64,000 bases of DNA from Trebonia sp050013875 (lineage in GTDB: Bacteria > Actinomycetota > Actinomycetes > Streptosporangiales > Streptosporangiaceae), in assembly GCA_050013875.1 (NCBI GenBank), contig JBEKEK010000002.1:1-64000 (forward strand), read 5' to 3'. Both the position numbers and the translations under genes were made by a program. Of this stretch, positions 62,896 through 64,000 are shown one piece after another. A model generated the notes under the pieces. The model searched no databases and was not told the DNA's origin. It worked only from the letters and a program-made list of their open reading frames with translations. Numbering within the stretch: the first letter of the stretch is position 1; every line of letters begins with the position of its first letter.

Positions 62896-64000
62896 GTGAA
62901 CCCGAATTCCGATGAGCGGCCGGACTCCAATGGCCAGGCGGGCTCCGCCGGGACACCGGATGAAGAGATGCTGTCCCGGCTCGTCAACGAGCTTTTCGCC
63001 GCATTTCCCGGCGGATCAGATAGCCATAACGGCCGGCCCGCCGCCCCGGCCAGGCCCCCGCAGACCGCACCCGGATGGGACCCCTCCGCCCTGCCCGCGG
63101 TCGTCCCGGCCGGGCTTGCGGGCGCACCGAGCGGACTCGCGCCCGCACCGCCGTCACCGCGTGGGCCGGAGTTCTACTTCATCAGCCCAGAATCGGAGCT
63201 GCGGGACACGTCCGCACCCGGCGCGCCGGGCGGTCATCCGTTCGACGTTGACGCGGTCCGGCGCGACTTCCCCATTCTGACCGAGCGCGTGAACGGGCAC
63301 CGGCTGGTGTGGCTGGACAACGCCGCGACCACGCAGAAACCCCGGGAGGTGATCGACCGCCTCACCCGCTTCTACGCGCATGAGAATTCCAACGTCCACC
63401 GCGGCGCTCATGAACTCGCGGCACGCGCGACGGACGCCTATGAGGACGCGCGCGCCGTCGTCGCGTCCTTCCTCGGCGCTCCGTCGAGCGAGGACATCGT
63501 CTTCGTGCGCGGCGCGACGGAGGCGATCAACCTCGTCGCCCAGAGCTGGGGCCGCCGCTACGTGGGCGCTGGGGACGAGATCGTGATCTCCTGCCTGGAA
63601 CATCACGCCAACATCGTGCCGTGGCAGCTTCTCGCCGAGGAGCGCGGCGCCGCGCTGCGGGTGATACCGGTCGACGACAGCGGCCAGATCCTCCTCGACG
63701 AGTACCGCGCACTGCTGTCGGAACGGACCCGGCTGGTCGCGGTCGGGCACGTGTCCAACGCCCTGGGGACAATCGTCCCGGTCCGCGAGGTCATCAAGGC
63801 CGCGCATGACGCGGGTGCCCGCGTCCTGCTCGACGGGGCGCAGGCGGTCGCGCACCTGCCGGTCGACCTGCGGGAACTCGACGCGGACTTCTACGTCTTC
63901 TCCGGGCACAAGGTGTACGGGCCGACCGGCATCGGCGCCCTGTACGGGAAGGCCGAGGTGCTCGACTCGATGCCCCCCTGGCAGGGCGGCGGCAACATGA
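62896..64000 (+). CDS. Encapsulin-cargo cysteine desulfurase (partial, cut by window end)
   Basis: At least 368 residues, open at the window edge. Residues 1 to about 115 are a disordered, Pro/Ala/Ser-rich extension including EMLSRLVNELFAAFP and EFYFISPES, typical of the cargo-loading region of family 2A desulfurases. The rest is a SufS-like PLP enzyme: NAATTQKP, HENSNVHRGAHELA, EHHANIVPWQ, and Lys339 in FSGHKVYGPTG. The catalytic Cys region lies beyond the window. It converts cysteine to alanine and releases persulfide sulfur. The start is GTG at 62896, 4 bp after the shell stop codon. Confidence 0.93.
   Translation, partial: MNPNSDERPDSNGQAGSAGTPDEEMLSRLVNELFAAFPGGSDSHNGRPAAPARPPQTAPGWDPSALPAVVPAGLAGAPSGLAPAPPSPRGPEFYFISPESELRDTSAPGAPGGHPFDVDAVRRDFPILTERVNGHRLVWLDNAATTQKPREVIDRLTRFYAHENSNVHRGAHELAARATDAYEDARAVVASFLGAPSSEDIVFVRGATEAINLVAQSWGRRYVGAGDEIVISCLEHHANIVPWQLLAEERGAALRVIPVDDSGQILLDEYRALLSERTRLVAVGHVSNALGTIVPVREVIKAAHDAGARVLLDGAQAVAHLPVDLRELDADFYVFSGHKVYGPTGIGALYGKAEVLDSMPPWQGGGNM

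Overview
The window is about 64 kb of high-GC DNA from a filamentous-type actinomycete. The signs are strongly GC-biased codon use, frequent GTG/TTG starts, SAV2177-type methyltransferases, a DUF6230/DUF6114 pair, a mycothiol-dependent maleylpyruvate-isomerase-family protein, an F420-type luciferase-like oxidoreductase and an Rpf-like LysM transglycosylase. A precise genus cannot be fixed from sequence alone. No rRNA, tRNA or CRISPR array was seen.

Region 1 (0-36.8 kb) is a mixed chromosomal segment. It holds a kinase-methyltransferase fusion, a GNAT enzyme, a DUF4262 protein, tandem AlkX/YcaQ-type DNA glycosylases, a DUF6230/DUF6114 envelope pair, a two-component system whose kinase carries a 12-unit GVQ repeat, a MarR/ABC exporter pair, two glycosyltransferases, an HtrA-like lipoprotein protease and a secreted Rpf-like protein. 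A sodium/proton antiporter (18.6-19.8 kb) and an XRE regulator (28.0-28.8 kb) look decayed by frameshift plus internal deletion. At 31.7-35.8 kb an IS1380 transposase abuts a group II intron, followed by an ArsR/SRPBCC pair with a likely leaderless, self-controlled promoter. Several short tandem repeats are scattered here, some inside reading frames.

Region 2 (36.8-60.2 kb) is dominated by luciferase-like (LLM) flavin monooxygenases: eight apparently intact genes and one remnant. They sit around a complete Opp/Nik-type ABC importer (lipoprotein, two permeases, a double ATPase) and a D-2-hydroxyacid dehydrogenase. A minus-strand operon follows with a hydrolase-fold protein lacking its catalytic residues, a double DUF427 protein, an isopenicillin-N-synthase-like oxygenase, a mycothiol-dependent family protein and an LLM enzyme. 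Divergent from it is an aromatic amino acid lyase homologue in which the Ala-Ser-Gly triad that forms the MIO cofactor is replaced by Gly-Thr-Gly.

Region 3 (60.2-64.0 kb) holds serine acetyltransferase and cysteine synthase, and divergently a family 2A encapsulin shell followed by a cysteine desulfurase with a long disordered N-terminal extension, running off the window end. This matches the known sulfur-handling encapsulin type. Taken together, regions 2 and 3 suggest a sulfur island: uptake and oxidative breakage of organosulfur compounds, cysteine synthesis, and cysteine desulfuration inside a protein shell. The encapsulin and cysteine parts rest on strong family recognition; the link to the LLM cluster is inference.
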